Shown piece by piece: positions 37,390 through 46,846 of a stretch of 64,000 nt of DNA. Position numbers and translations under genes: made by a program. The notes beneath the pieces were generated by a model that saw only the letters and a program-made list of their open reading frames with translations, had not been told where the DNA came from and ran no database searches. Each line of letters opens with the position of its first letter. Position 1 is the first letter of the stretch. The stretch covers positions 744,001-808,000 of the forward strand of contig NZ_CP072380.1 of the NCBI RefSeq assembly GCF_018128285.1. The letters are read 5' to 3'. The stretch comes from Atopobium sp. oral taxon 416 (lineage in GTDB: Bacteria; Actinomycetota; Coriobacteriia; Coriobacteriales; Atopobiaceae).

Positions 37390-37800
37390 GATGGCTTATT
37401 CGCGTGTGTGGGGATATATCGCCTGTGGGGTCATATCCCACAGCGAGCAGGACAGCCAATACATAAGCATCTAAGCTTGCCTCCCAGGCGGCCTTGCACG
37501 ACGTGAGGCGCACCGGGGACTGCCACGACAGTGCGCAAGCAGAATCGCTTCTCAAAACACTCAAGGATAAGTGGTACCACCACAAGCGCCTGCATCTCAC
37601 CACAAAGCACAAGGGCCATCGGGCTCAATCGAGTCGTAACTACAACCGTATTTGTCCGCACGACTCCATAGGTAGGTGCGTGTCTGCAAAAAGGCCATAC
37701 AGGAGCTCTTCGAGCGCTTCGAGAGGGCCCTTCCATCTGATCTGGCGGCCACGCAGACTGCATAGAGATCTGGGACCCCTCTGTCCCTTATATTGATGGG
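37390..37800 (+). mobile_element. IS3-family OrfB end fragment
   Basis: Frames give KMAYSRVWGYIACGVISHSE, then SSRNYNRICPHDS-like and FERFERALPSDLAATQTA, followed by the end sequence CCCTTATATTGATGGGGCC, which matches the IS3 fragment at 20082-20407 in the opposite orientation. Several frameshifts are present. Confidence 0.65.
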
Positions 37801-37974
37801 GCCCACCTTTCGGGGAGGCGGGCACAGGATCTTCTGGATCGACGGTGCGGCTGGATGTTATCTGAGGAACCCGGCTGCTGTATCAAAGCCAAGCCGAGTC
37901 CGCGCATGAGAATCCATGCCGGAGCAGCGCAGAGCGACCCGCTCCGACAACAAAGCGGACTCTCTGAAGGTACC

Positions 37975-38784
37975 TCAGGATCTCCGGTGGAGCTTTCTGG
38001 CTATCCCGTGCAGGGCGATGAGCAGAAGCAGAAGCGCTACACCCAGAAGGACGATGGTGCCGCCTGGCTTGAGGCCGAAGGCATAGGAGACAGTGAGGCC
38101 CAAAGCTGTGATGAGGAGCCCGACGGCGCATGAAGCAATGACCGTCTGGCGCCAGCCTCGGGCGAACTGGAGGGCGCAGGCTACAGGGACGACCATCATG
38201 GACGAGACGATGAGGGCGCCGACCGTCCGTGCGCCGACAGAGACCGCAAACGCCGTCATGAGGACGAATATCGCATTGACAAGCCTCACATTGACGCCCG
38301 AGACGCGTGCTGCCCGCTCGTCGAGGGTGACAAGGAAGAGCTCTTTCCTCAGCAGGATGCAGAGTACTAAGACGCCAGTACCTACGGCAGCGACAGCGGC
38401 AAGTTCATCGTCGCTGACAGCGACGATCGATCCGAACAGGAAGCTCGAGAAGCTTGCAGCGTTGGGCACGAAGCCCGAGAGGACGCCTGCAAGTCCGATG
38501 CCGCAGGACATGACAACGGCAATCGCAAGCTCTGCGTGGCCTTCAAAACGGCGCCGCGCCGCTTCCACTGCTCCAGCAGCGCCCAGGCAGGCAATTGTCG
38601 CTCCAAGGACCGGGTCGATTCCGCCGATGAGTCCAGCTGCGACGCCAGCCAACGAAGCATGCGAGAGGGCATCTCCCATCATGGAGAGGCGCTTGAAGAC
38701 CACCACGACGCCGACGCAGGGAATTGCAACGCCTATGATGATGCCGGCAAGGAAGGCACGCTGCATGAAAGCATATTCGAACAT
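37975..38784 (-). CDS. znuB: Zinc/manganese ABC transporter permease
   Basis: A 269-residue ABC-3 family permease with about eight helices. Typical segments are FMQRAFLAGIIIGVAIPCVG at the N-terminus, LSMMGDALSHASLAGVAAG (the conserved DALSH metal-path motif) and ARTVGALIVSSMMVVPVACA. It is last in a fur-znuA-znuC-znuB operon, with 6 bases between it and znuC. Confidence 0.93.
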   Translation of the reverse strand: MFEYAFMQRAFLAGIIIGVAIPCVGVVVVFKRLSMMGDALSHASLAGVAAGLIGGIDPVLGATIACLGAAGAVEAARRRFEGHAELAIAVVMSCGIGLAGVLSGFVPNAASFSSFLFGSIVAVSDDELAAVAAVGTGVLVLCILLRKELFLVTLDERAARVSGVNVRLVNAIFVLMTAFAVSVGARTVGALIVSSMMVVPVACALQFARGWRQTVIASCAVGLLITALGLTVSYAFGLKPGGTIVLLGVALLLLLIALHGIARKLHRRS

Positions 38785-38790
38785 CTGAAG

Positions 38791-39477
38791 CTAGCCTTTC
38801 CTGAGGTCGAAAAGCTTGTCGTCGCGCAGCTCGACGATACGGCTATAGAGATGGGGCAGACGCGCAAGGTCATGTGTCACCATCAGCGCTGCGGTGCCCG
38901 TCTCCTGGGAGGCCTGGGCAACGGAACCAACAAGCGTGTGGGTGCTCTGCTCGTCGAGGCTGCTGGTAGGCTCATCGAGTATGAGCAGCTCCGGTCTGCA
39001 GACAAGTGCGCGTGCAAGCAGTGCGCGCTGGAACTGTCCGCCCGAAAGCTCGCCTGCCAGATGCTTCTCGAAGCCCCTCAGCCCTGCAGACTCTATTGCT
39101 TGAGCTGCACGCTTCCTGTGCCCGGACCTGTAGGGGAGCAGAGGATGCGAAGAGGCATAGAGCCCTGACAGGACAAGTTCCCAGACTGTCACAGGAAACC
39201 GGCGTAGGTCTTCAGGAGCCTGCTGCGGAACGTAGCCGATGCTTCCATCGAAGTGCCCGTGCGAGGGAGTGCGGCCTAGTACTTTCACAGATCCCTCCTG
39301 AGGCTCGAGCTCACCCAGCATGAGTCTCAGCAAAGTTGACTTCCCGGCCCCATTTGCCCCTTCGAGCACGCAGAAGCAGCCAGGCTCCAGGAGGAAGTCT
39401 GCACAGTCGAGAACTTTGGTTGTCCCATAGGAGAAGCTCAGGCCCTCAAGCTCCACCGCAGCCGGAGCAGACGTCAC
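38791..39477 (-). CDS. znuC: Zinc/manganese ABC transporter ATPase
   Basis: A 228-residue ATPase: Walker A GANGAGKST, signature LSGGQFQRALLARAL, Walker B LLILDEPTSSLDEQ, and the H-loop MVTHDLARL. Length and the short C-terminus fit ZnuC/MntB-type proteins. It overlaps the end of znuA by 4 bases (ATGA), so translation is coupled. Confidence 0.94.
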   Translation of the reverse strand: MTSAPAAVELEGLSFSYGTTKVLDCADFLLEPGCFCVLEGANGAGKSTLLRLMLGELEPQEGSVKVLGRTPSHGHFDGSIGYVPQQAPEDLRRFPVTVWELVLSGLYASSHPLLPYRSGHRKRAAQAIESAGLRGFEKHLAGELSGGQFQRALLARALVCRPELLILDEPTSSLDEQSTHTLVGSVAQASQETGTAALMVTHDLARLPHLYSRIVELRDDKLFDLRKG

Positions 39478-40433
39478 GAAAGGGCTTTCACGAGCTTGTC
39501 GAGGTTTTCCCTCATAACAGAGAAATAATCCTTGCCTGCTGCGAGATCGTCATCGCTCAGGCCTTCGAGAGGATTGAGCTCTTCGCATGCAGCTCCGGTC
39601 TCGTCTGCGATGGTCTGCGCAACCTTCGGGCTTACTAGCTCTTCCGAGAAGATCGTCTTCACATTGTTCTGCTTGACAAAATCGGCAATCGCAGCCATGG
39701 TCTTCGCATCGGGTTCAGAGTCGGCATCGATTCCCTCGATTGCCAGTTGGTTCAGGCCATAGGCATCGCAGAGGTAGCCGAATGCCTGATGGGAGACGAC
39801 AATGTTCTTTGAAGTGGTCTTGGCAAGCTGGTCTTTGTACTCCTGGTCGAGCGCATCGAGCTCTGAGGCATACTTCTCGTAGTTCTCTCGGTAGACGGAT
39901 TCTCCATCGGGATCTGCCTTGATGAGGCCGTCGCGGATATTGGCCATCTCTGTCTTGGCATTCATGGGAGACAGCCATACATGGGGGTCGTACTGGCTGC
40001 TTTCGTGCTCCTCCTCGCCCTCTTCCTCCTCATGTTCGTCTTTGGCTGCAGCGCGCAGCGTGATTCCTTTGGATGCTTCGACCTGGACGAGGCTGTCATT
40101 GCCAATGCTGGACAGGGTGTTATCGACCCATTTCTCCATGCCAGCCCCATTGTATATGAAGAGTTTGGCGGAGCTCAGGGTCTTCATGTCATTGGTTGAG
40201 GGCTCCCAGTCATGGGGCTCGGTGCCGGCTGGCACGAGATTCATCACCTGGACACGGTCGCCGCCAATCTTCTTTGCGAAGTCTGCCATGGGGTAGAAAG
40301 AGGCGACTACCTGTATCTTGCTGTTCGCATTCTCGGCATTCGCCGTACTTTGCGTGCTCTGGCTGGAGCATCCGGCAAGGCAGACGAGTCCTACTGCAGC
40401 TGCCAATACAGCTGTGAGTATCTTCTTCACGAT
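39474..40433 (-). CDS. znuA: Zinc-binding lipoprotein of the ZnuA family
   Basis: A 319-residue cluster A-I metal-binding lipoprotein. GTG at 40433 is chosen because GGAGGATG lies just upstream and it gives a proper signal peptide (KKILTAVLAAAVGLVCLAGC, lipobox LAGC). Metal ligands are suggested by GTEPHDWEPS, DPHVWLSPMNAK, VVSHQAFGYLCDAYGL and the C-terminal Asp. The acidic, His-containing loop DEHEEEEGEEEHESS before DPHVW is typical of zinc rather than manganese proteins. Confidence 0.93.
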   Translation of the reverse strand: MVKKILTAVLAAAVGLVCLAGCSSQSTQSTANAENANSKIQVVASFYPMADFAKKIGGDRVQVMNLVPAGTEPHDWEPSTNDMKTLSSAKLFIYNGAGMEKWVDNTLSSIGNDSLVQVEASKGITLRAAAKDEHEEEEGEEEHESSQYDPHVWLSPMNAKTEMANIRDGLIKADPDGESVYRENYEKYASELDALDQEYKDQLAKTTSKNIVVSHQAFGYLCDAYGLNQLAIEGIDADSEPDAKTMAAIADFVKQNNVKTIFSEELVSPKVAQTIADETGAACEELNPLEGLSDDDLAAGKDYFSVMRENLDKLVKALS

Positions 40434-40571
40434 TTCATCCTCCGGAATCGTACTGTTTGGATATGACATGCTGATAGTGCATACGGGCATGGCTGCTTGT
40501 CAGCCGGCAGCGAAAGGGCCTGGCATTCTTGCTTCGAATCTTTCCATTGTCCACAGATGCACTTTGGGACG

Positions 40572-40994
40572 CTATACGCTGTTTGCCTTCCGGTAGCAGT
40601 CGGAACACAGGCCATAGAACACGGTGCGCCCTGCATCCACCGCAAAGCCATGCTCGCTGAGCATATGCTCCTCGAGTCTGGTCACCTCATGGCAGTTGAT
40701 GTGGATGAGTTTTCCGCATTGCTCGCATTTGAGGTGATAGCAGTGGCCCTTGCAGCATTCGCTGGTATCGAGCAGCTGAAAGCAGGCACTCTTCTCGCCT
40801 TCGGGGGTGAACCGTACGACCAGACCCTCACTGACAAGCTTGTCAAGCTGCCGATATACGGTTGCGAGCGAGACAGCAGCCCCCAGATCTTTAAGCCGGC
40901 TATGTAGCTCAGAGGCAGTAAAATGTGTCTGTGGGCTTGCGCCGAGGCATTCCAGTATCTCCGTTCTTCCGTGTGTGTCATATGTGCTGCGCAT
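40572..40994 (-). CDS. zur: Fur-family regulator, probably Zur
   Basis: A 140-residue winged-helix metalloregulator. HFTASELHSRLKDLGAAVSL then ATVYRQLDKLVSEGLVVRF is the DNA-binding part. HCYHLKCEQCGKLIHINCHE and LCSDCYR supply two CxxC pairs for structural zinc. First gene of the znu operon with a GGAGGATGG ribosome-binding site; the location argues for zinc sensing (Zur) over Fur or PerR. A 7-1-7 dyad lies 72 bases upstream. Confidence 0.88.
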   Translation of the reverse strand: MRSTYDTHGRTEILECLGASPQTHFTASELHSRLKDLGAAVSLATVYRQLDKLVSEGLVVRFTPEGEKSACFQLLDTSECCKGHCYHLKCEQCGKLIHINCHEVTRLEEHMLSEHGFAVDAGRTVFYGLCSDCYRKANSV

Positions 40995-41065
40995 TGGCTG
41001 CCATCCTCCAATCTGCGAATGCTTCGCAATATACTAGTGGACAGAGAAGCTGTGTCAAGCAAAAT

Positions 41066-41080
41066 TGCAAATTATTCTCA
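41066..41080 (-). promoter_or_regulatory. Candidate Zur box upstream of zur-znuACB
   Basis: TGCAAATTATTCTCA is a 7-1-7 imperfect dyad (half-sites TGCAAAT and TGAGAAT) matching the general Fur/Zur operator form. It is 72 bases before the regulator start. Autoregulation with zinc as corepressor would be expected; this is inference. Confidence 0.5.
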
Positions 41081-41286
41081 GATTGGCTGGATCGCTGTAG
41101 CTGACGGTAAAGCTTCTGCAGGGTGCGGTAGAGGACGTCCGGAGTGGTTCCGAGTCTCTTGAGCAATCGTCAGGTGTAAATCGGCAGCGGGATCAGGTAT
41201 TCCGGCAGTATCGCCAGGAGCCATCTGCAGGATTGGGAATGCGCAGGATGGGCATCGCTGCAGTCTCGAAGCTGGAAGGTGCTCAC

Positions 41287-42708
41287 GTATCATTCGGGAC
41301 TCTTCGCTACTTATGGTGGGTAGCACACCTGCATCCTCTTGAGGGCGTGGCCTTTAAACGGTAGGATTTTCCCCGACAGGAAGCTGCATTCCTAAGGTGC
41401 GATATGGATGCTTAAGGCAGGCATGCTAGCAAGGCTCTTTAAGAGGTCCCATGGGGCTTAAGGACGAATGGGAGGTCACGGGCGTCTGGTTTAAGAAGCG
41501 CGAGGGGGCGCAAGACGAGCTCCATGTGAGGGTGGCCCACAGGAAAGGGCCAGGCAGTCGAGTGTCCCGTATGCCACAGGAGGTGCGGCACCTGTGACAC
41601 GCGCGAGAGGACCTTGTGGCATCTTAGCATCTGGCAGTGCGATACGATCGTGCACTGCGCGCTGCTAAGGGCGGACTGCCCCAAAGACGGTGTGCATGCC
41701 ACAAGGATGCCCTGAAAGGTGCGGCCGAAGACGCACTTCACAGCACTCTTTAAGGCGCAGGTGATAAGTGATGGCGCTCTTTGGCATGAGCGTGACGCCG
41801 GTCGCGCAGCAGCTGCACGAGACAGCCCACGCGCATATGGAGGCTGCTGGGCAAGGCCGTAGCCGAGGCAAGGGATACCGCCGACTACTCGGATGTCGTG
41901 CGCGTGCGCATAGACGACACCGCCAAAAGGTGCAACCAAAGCTACATCAGCATCATGGCCAACCTCGACCACCAGCGCGCCGTGGCCGTCACGCAAGGCA
42001 GAGACAAGGGGGCCTTAGGCAGGCTCTGCGCCGAGCTTAAGGAGCACGGGAGGGGACCGCACGAAGGTCTTAGAGGTCACGCGCGACATGGCTTAAGGCA
42101 TACTCGCTTGGCGTGGCTGCAGAGATGCCCCAGGCCACACAGAGCGTGGGACAGCTTCCATGTGGTGCAGCTCCTGATGAGGGCGACAGACCCTGTGAGG
42201 TGCCAAGAGCGGCGCGAGTCCGCCGAGAAGCACAAGGCAGCTTGCCCAGACGAAGTACCTGTGGCTGAAGAAGAAGGAGTCGCTCACAAAGCTCCAGCTC
42301 GCCAAGAGGGAGGAGCTCGACCCTGCGAAGACCCATCTCAGGGAGGCACGCGCCTGCCAGATAGCAGAGGCGCTGCAGGACGTCTATTCATGCGCAGACA
42401 GAAAATCGGCGGCAGCAGCCCCAGAGCGCCTCTGCTCGTGGATGATGCACTCTGCCGTGGCCGAGATGAAGAGCGTGGCGAGGACTCTCAGGAAGGAGTG
42501 GGAAGGGATCCTCAACTGGTGGAGGAGGGGATCTACCAACTCGTTCCTCGAAGGGCTCAATTCCGTCGTCCAGTCCGCCCGCAGCGCTGCCAGGGGCTTC
42601 AGGAGCATCGCCTACTTCAGGACGATGATCTTCCTCAGGCTGGGCCGTTTGGACTTCACAGCCCAGAAGAAGCTGGCATACGCTACCCACTAGAAACAGC
42701 AAAGAGCC
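41287..42708 (+). mobile_element. ISL3-family element, degenerate
   Basis: Left end GGACTCTTCGCTACTTATGG then GGGTAGC, right end (inverted) GGCTCTTTGCTGTTTCTAGT then GGGTAGC. The transposase can be followed through several frames: KGQAVECPVCHRRCGTCDT (zinc ribbon), YLWLKKKESLTKLQLAKREE, EMKSVARTLRKEWEGILNWW, GSTNSFLEGLNSVVQSARSA and RGFRSIAYFRTMIFLRLG. Frameshifts make it inactive. Its right end abuts a partial bglG duplicate. Confidence 0.85.
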
Positions 42709-43104
42709 GGAATCTCGACGACCATATGCCCACATGTACGCTTGATAGCGAAAGCGATGTGGTTGGCAAGCGTGACAGGAAGGTTCGGCGAGATCGTGCG
42801 GGCAAGGTCTGCGAGCTGTGCCGCAAACTTAAGCACGTCTTCTGAAAGCTCGCTCACTAGTCCCAAAGACTTAGGATCGATACCATAGAACGTGTGCTCG
42901 ATGTCGGAGAACGGAATCTCGCGCGGTATCGTGCCGAAGCCGAAGCTAGTGCCAAGCGCGATGAGCTCGTACCCTTTGCCATCGGCGCAGATGGCAGCAT
43001 TGTTGTTGATGCTCTTGATGACGCACATGGAGTTTCTCGGTCCGACAACGATGGCTCCTGCATTGTAGCGAAGGCCCTTGCGTGCGGAGGGAGAGCATTC
43101 TGCT
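42709..43104 (-). pseudogene. Duplicated 5' part of the bglG-type antiterminator gene
   Basis: These 396 bases match 47355-47750 with only about ten substitutions and no gaps, covering the leader and roughly the first 105 codons of the antiterminator (start codon at 43028). ISL3 cuts it off at the 3' side of the gene. It could still produce the RNA-binding domain plus part of PRD1, with a short ISL3-derived tail, but has no intact regulatory domains. Confidence 0.85.
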
Positions 43105-43182
43105 GATGGTAGGCACAGAACGGACGCCCTCCCTCAGAGTTGTCTGCAGAGAGGGCGCTGACGTGGACGTATATACAGGCTG

Positions 43183-45489
43183 TCAGGAGAGCTCGGCGCG
43201 GACCTTGTGCGCAGCAGCCACGAGGTTCCTGAGGCTTGCCACCGTCTCCTTTGTGCCTCTCGTCTTGAGGCCGCAGTCGGGGTTCACCCAGAGCTTCTCT
43301 TTCGGGATGTGCTTGAGCATGCGGTGGAGAGCATCGACGATCTCTTCCTTGGAGGGCACACGCGACGAGTGGATGTCGTAGACGCCGGGGCCGACTTCGG
43401 TCCTGAAGCCTGCTTCTGTGAGGCTCTTGAGGATCGAGAGGTTCGACCGCGATGCCTCGAACGTGATCACGTCGGCATCCATCTCGTCGATCTCATGGAT
43501 GATGTCAGAGAACTCGCTGTAGCACATGTGGGTGTGGATCTGTGTCTCAGGCTTCACGCCGCTATGGACGAGGCGGAAGGCGGGAATGGCCCAGTCGAGG
43601 TATTCCCTGTGCCAATCGCTCCTACGTAGCGGCAGCTTCTCGCGCAGGGCTGCCTCGTCGATCTGGATGATGCGGATGCCTGCACGCTCGAGATCGAGGA
43701 CCTCGTCGCGGATAGCAAGGGCGATCTGGAACGCACTCTCGCGGCGCGGGATGTCCTCGCGTGGGAAGGACCAGTTCAGGATCGTGACGGGTCCGGTCAG
43801 CATGCCTTTCACGGGCTTGTCCGTGAGGCTCTGCGCATAGGTGCTCCAGCCGACCGTAATGGGATGGCTGCGCCAGATGTCTCCCCAGATGATGGGAGGC
43901 TTCACGCAGCGCGTGCCGTAGGACTGGACCCAGCCGTTGTTCGTGAAGAGAAAGCCTTCGAGATTGTCGCCGAAGTACTCGACCATATCGTTGCGCTCGT
44001 ACTCGCCGTGCACGAGGACATCGAGACTGAGCTCTTCCTGCAGCTTGATACAGTCGGCAATCTTGCCCTTGATGAACTCGTCGTACTGTTCCTCGGAGAT
44101 CTCGCCTTTTCTTTTGGCCCTGCGGCTTGCGCGCACATCGCTCGTCTGGGGGAAGGAACCGATCGTCGTGGTCGGGAGAAGCGGCAGTCCCAGCTCTCGG
44201 TGCTGGATTTTCTCGCGCTTGGCGAAGGCGGGTGTGCGGTGGAAGCTCTCCTCGGTGAGGGTGGCAAGGCGCTCGCGCACAGCCTTGTTCGGTGCTGCGT
44301 GCCCTTCATGGAAGAGTGCATCGTTGGCAGCGAGGGCAGGGTCGGATGCCGGACTGCTGAGCAGCCCTTTTACGCTCGTGCCGTTGCCTACCGCACGGTC
44401 CAGGATGACGTGGAGCTCATTCAGCTCTGCAAGCTTTTCCTCGGCGAAAGCGAGATGCTTCAAGCAGTCAGGTTCGAGCTGGGTTTCGGCAGATGTGGTG
44501 TAGGGCACATGCAGAAGCGAGCAGCTTGTGGAGAGCACAACCTTGCTGTCAGGTGCAAGGCTCTTCAGATGCGAGAGGGCTTGACGGTAGTTCGTGCGCC
44601 AGATGTTCTTGCCGTTCACGATGCCGGCGAAGAGGACGGTATCTTTTGGGAAGCCGGACGAGACGAGCTCGTCGGTCTTCGTGCCTTCGACGAAGTCGAG
44701 ACCGATGCCGTCGAAGCCGAGCTTCGTGACAGTCCCATAGACATCGCGGATGTCGCCGAAATAGGTCTGAAGCAGGATCTTGCAGCTGTGCTTTTGGTTC
44801 AAGAGGGTGCGGGCGATCTTCACGAAGAGCATCTCATCCTCTTTGCTGATGTCATGTACGAGCCAGGGCTCGTCGAGCTCGAGCCAGGCACCTTCTGGTA
44901 CGAGCGCCAGAAGCTTCGCATAGACAGAAGCAATCTTTTTTGCCCATACGTTCTCGTCGGCACCCTCGGGTAGCTGGGCGAGTTTCAGGAACGTGAAAGG
45001 GCCCGTGACAGAGATCTTGAGCTGTTCTGCTGCAAGCCCCGCAGCACGTGCTTCTCCGATCTGGCCACGCAGGGCATCCGGCACGAGGTGAAGCTCCATG
45101 CTTTCTTCGAGTTCGGGTACGAGATAGTGATAGTTCGTGTTGAACCACTTCTTCATTGCGAGGGCATGCACATCGCCGCGCGTGCCCTGGTAGCCATGAG
45201 CCATAGCGAAATAGGTATCGAGGGCATCGAGGCCGAGCTTTTGGTAGCGCTCCGGTACGGCGCCGAGCATCATGGCCGCATCGAGGACGTTGTCGTAGAG
45301 CGAGAAGTCGCCTACCGGTACAAGGTTGAGCCCGCACTCGAGCTGCACGGTGCGGTTCTCGGCTCTGAGCCTGGCTGCCTCTGCGGCAAGCTTGTCCTTG
45401 CTGAGCTGCCCCTTGAAGTAGGCTTCTTCCGCCCGCTTGAGTTCGCGGTTTTGTCCGATGCGGGGATATCCGACTATAGTCGTCTTCAT
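43183..45489 (-). CDS. metE: Cobalamin-independent methionine synthase
   Basis: A 768-residue zinc enzyme transferring a methyl group from 5-methyltetrahydrofolate (polyglutamate) to homocysteine. The N-terminal domain begins TTIVGYPRIGQNRELKRAEE. The catalytic C-terminal barrel shows IHTHMCYSEFSDII (His and Cys zinc ligands), TFEASRSNLSILKSL and NPDCGLKTRGTKE (last Cys ligand). Length is normal. It is monocistronic. Its substrate homocysteine could come from the thiocarboxylate-type sulfur genes at 56-59 kb. Confidence 0.96.
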   Translation of the reverse strand: MKTTIVGYPRIGQNRELKRAEEAYFKGQLSKDKLAAEAARLRAENRTVQLECGLNLVPVGDFSLYDNVLDAAMMLGAVPERYQKLGLDALDTYFAMAHGYQGTRGDVHALAMKKWFNTNYHYLVPELEESMELHLVPDALRGQIGEARAAGLAAEQLKISVTGPFTFLKLAQLPEGADENVWAKKIASVYAKLLALVPEGAWLELDEPWLVHDISKEDEMLFVKIARTLLNQKHSCKILLQTYFGDIRDVYGTVTKLGFDGIGLDFVEGTKTDELVSSGFPKDTVLFAGIVNGKNIWRTNYRQALSHLKSLAPDSKVVLSTSCSLLHVPYTTSAETQLEPDCLKHLAFAEEKLAELNELHVILDRAVGNGTSVKGLLSSPASDPALAANDALFHEGHAAPNKAVRERLATLTEESFHRTPAFAKREKIQHRELGLPLLPTTTIGSFPQTSDVRASRRAKRKGEISEEQYDEFIKGKIADCIKLQEELSLDVLVHGEYERNDMVEYFGDNLEGFLFTNNGWVQSYGTRCVKPPIIWGDIWRSHPITVGWSTYAQSLTDKPVKGMLTGPVTILNWSFPREDIPRRESAFQIALAIRDEVLDLERAGIRIIQIDEAALREKLPLRRSDWHREYLDWAIPAFRLVHSGVKPETQIHTHMCYSEFSDIIHEIDEMDADVITFEASRSNLSILKSLTEAGFRTEVGPGVYDIHSSRVPSKEEIVDALHRMLKHIPKEKLWVNPDCGLKTRGTKETVASLRNLVAAAHKVRAELS

Positions 45490-45617
45490 GAGCTGCCTTT
45501 CACCCGATATCTTTTCTTCGCATCAGAGTATAAGCATGCAGGTATCGTCTGAATAATATCTATTATCTATTCGCTGCCTCAAGATATAGCGTGAGACTAT
45601 GGATGGAGGCTGTATTG
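45490..45617 (-). promoter_or_regulatory. metE promoter region
   Basis: On the minus strand TATTCA (45555-45550) and TATACT (45532-45527) are separated by 17 bases, giving a plausible sigma-70-type promoter with a short leader to the ATG at 45489. No cobalamin or S-box riboswitch fits in so short a leader. Confidence 0.5.
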
Positions 45618-46557
45618 TCAGGATGACAAGAGGCACGTTCCGCTGTCTGCAACGCCTGTATCCTCGCCGTTGCCGAACGAGAACATGAAGTCGCCGATCG
45701 CATTGCCGAGGACAGAGCCAATCGGAACAAGAGCGCAGAGGCCCACAGGGACCATCACGAACATCGTGAGGAAGGGCACAAAGGCCGTGGAAAGCATGTC
45801 GGGGATGACACGCTTGAAGAACTTTTTGACCTGCCGGAGCACCGGCATGCAGAGAAGAATCGGAAGCACGGTAGAGGAGTAGGTGTTGAGCATCGCGGGG
45901 ATGTCATAGACCGACGTGAAGGTCTGGCCGGTCTCGGCTGCTGCCGTGACGATGTTCACGAAGTCAGGAGCGATCAGGACGCTGCCCATCATCATGCCGA
46001 GCATCTTCGGGCAGCCGAGCTGCTGTGCTGCCGAGTATTTCAGATATATTGGCATGAAGTAGTAGCCTGCGTCGTAGATCCAGTTGTAGAAGAGGTTGTA
46101 GATATCAGAATCTGCTGCTCAGAGATTGAGCATGCCGGGACCAGCGATGACAGCAATTGTGCGGAACATGGCAGCGCCCATCATGACAGGGATAGCAGCG
46201 ACCATGGTCTTGGAAAGATAGTTAAGGATTGCCTGACCGACGCGCTTGGCGCTCCAAGGCTTCTTCGGCAGATTGGTGTCGAGGTTCTCGTCTATTGCGC
46301 CGCCGGCAGAGACGCCGAGCTTCACGATCGCATCGTAGACCTTCGGGACGTTCTAGCCGATGATGACCTGGTACTGGCCGCCGGACCACTGGCAGCCGAG
46401 GGCGCCCTTGATTGCCTTGATCTTGTCGTCGTCGGGGACCGATTCATCCTTGAGGTTGATTCTCAGCCTTGTCATGCAGTGCGCCGATGCTTGTGACGTT
46501 GTCCTTGCCGCCGATTGCGGCGAGGACCCCTTTCGCGATTCTCTCGTTGCCTGCCAT
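45618..46557 (-). pseudogene. Beta-glucoside-type PTS EIIBC, decayed and truncated
   Basis: Starts at 46557 with GNERIAKGVLAAIGGKDNV, a PTS EIIB domain, but a one-base shift falls exactly at the phosphorylated Cys (HCMTRLR expected, HDKAE read). EIIC follows with an in-frame TAG (46353-46355, before NVPKVYDAIVKLG) and TGA (46119-46121, where LNLW is usual), then FMPIYLKYSAAQQLGCPKML and FVNIVTAAAETGQ. The coding frame ends at 45618 after about half of EIIC; the rest and any EIIA are missing. Its antiterminator gene lies just upstream. Confidence 0.85.
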
Positions 46558-46846
46558 CTTTGCCTCCCATATCAGAGCGTTGCTTCCCCTGCTGCTCTGA
46601 TCGTTCCGAGGAGGTGCCATCCTTGGAAGCCGTGGCTCCAAGAGGTCGATGCCTAACAAAAATGCCTCCCGAGCCATACCAGAGTAGCAGGGCACACAGA
46701 ATCTGTGTGTCCCAGCCTTGGTAATGCCTCGTGGAGCGAAGTCCAGTGCGTAGCACCCAATGCAGGAAAGAGATTAGGGCGGGAAGACGGCTGGACCGAA
46801 GCAGGTAGGGGCGAACGGTCGGATATCCTCTGCGAACGGCAGATGG
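46558..46846 (-). promoter_or_regulatory. Leader between antiterminator and EIIBC genes with a hairpin
   Basis: On either strand 46690-46713 folds into CACACAGA-A-TCTGTGTG extended by GGG/CCC with one bulge. On the minus strand a TTTTTG run follows about 35 bases later. Such a leader is where a BglG/LicT protein would act, but I could not match the canonical RAT sequence, so the site is only suggested. Confidence 0.4.

Noticed and set aside
43864-44973. A 369-codon plus-strand frame inside metE
   Set aside because: Fully antisense to a well-conserved metE; no domain signature.
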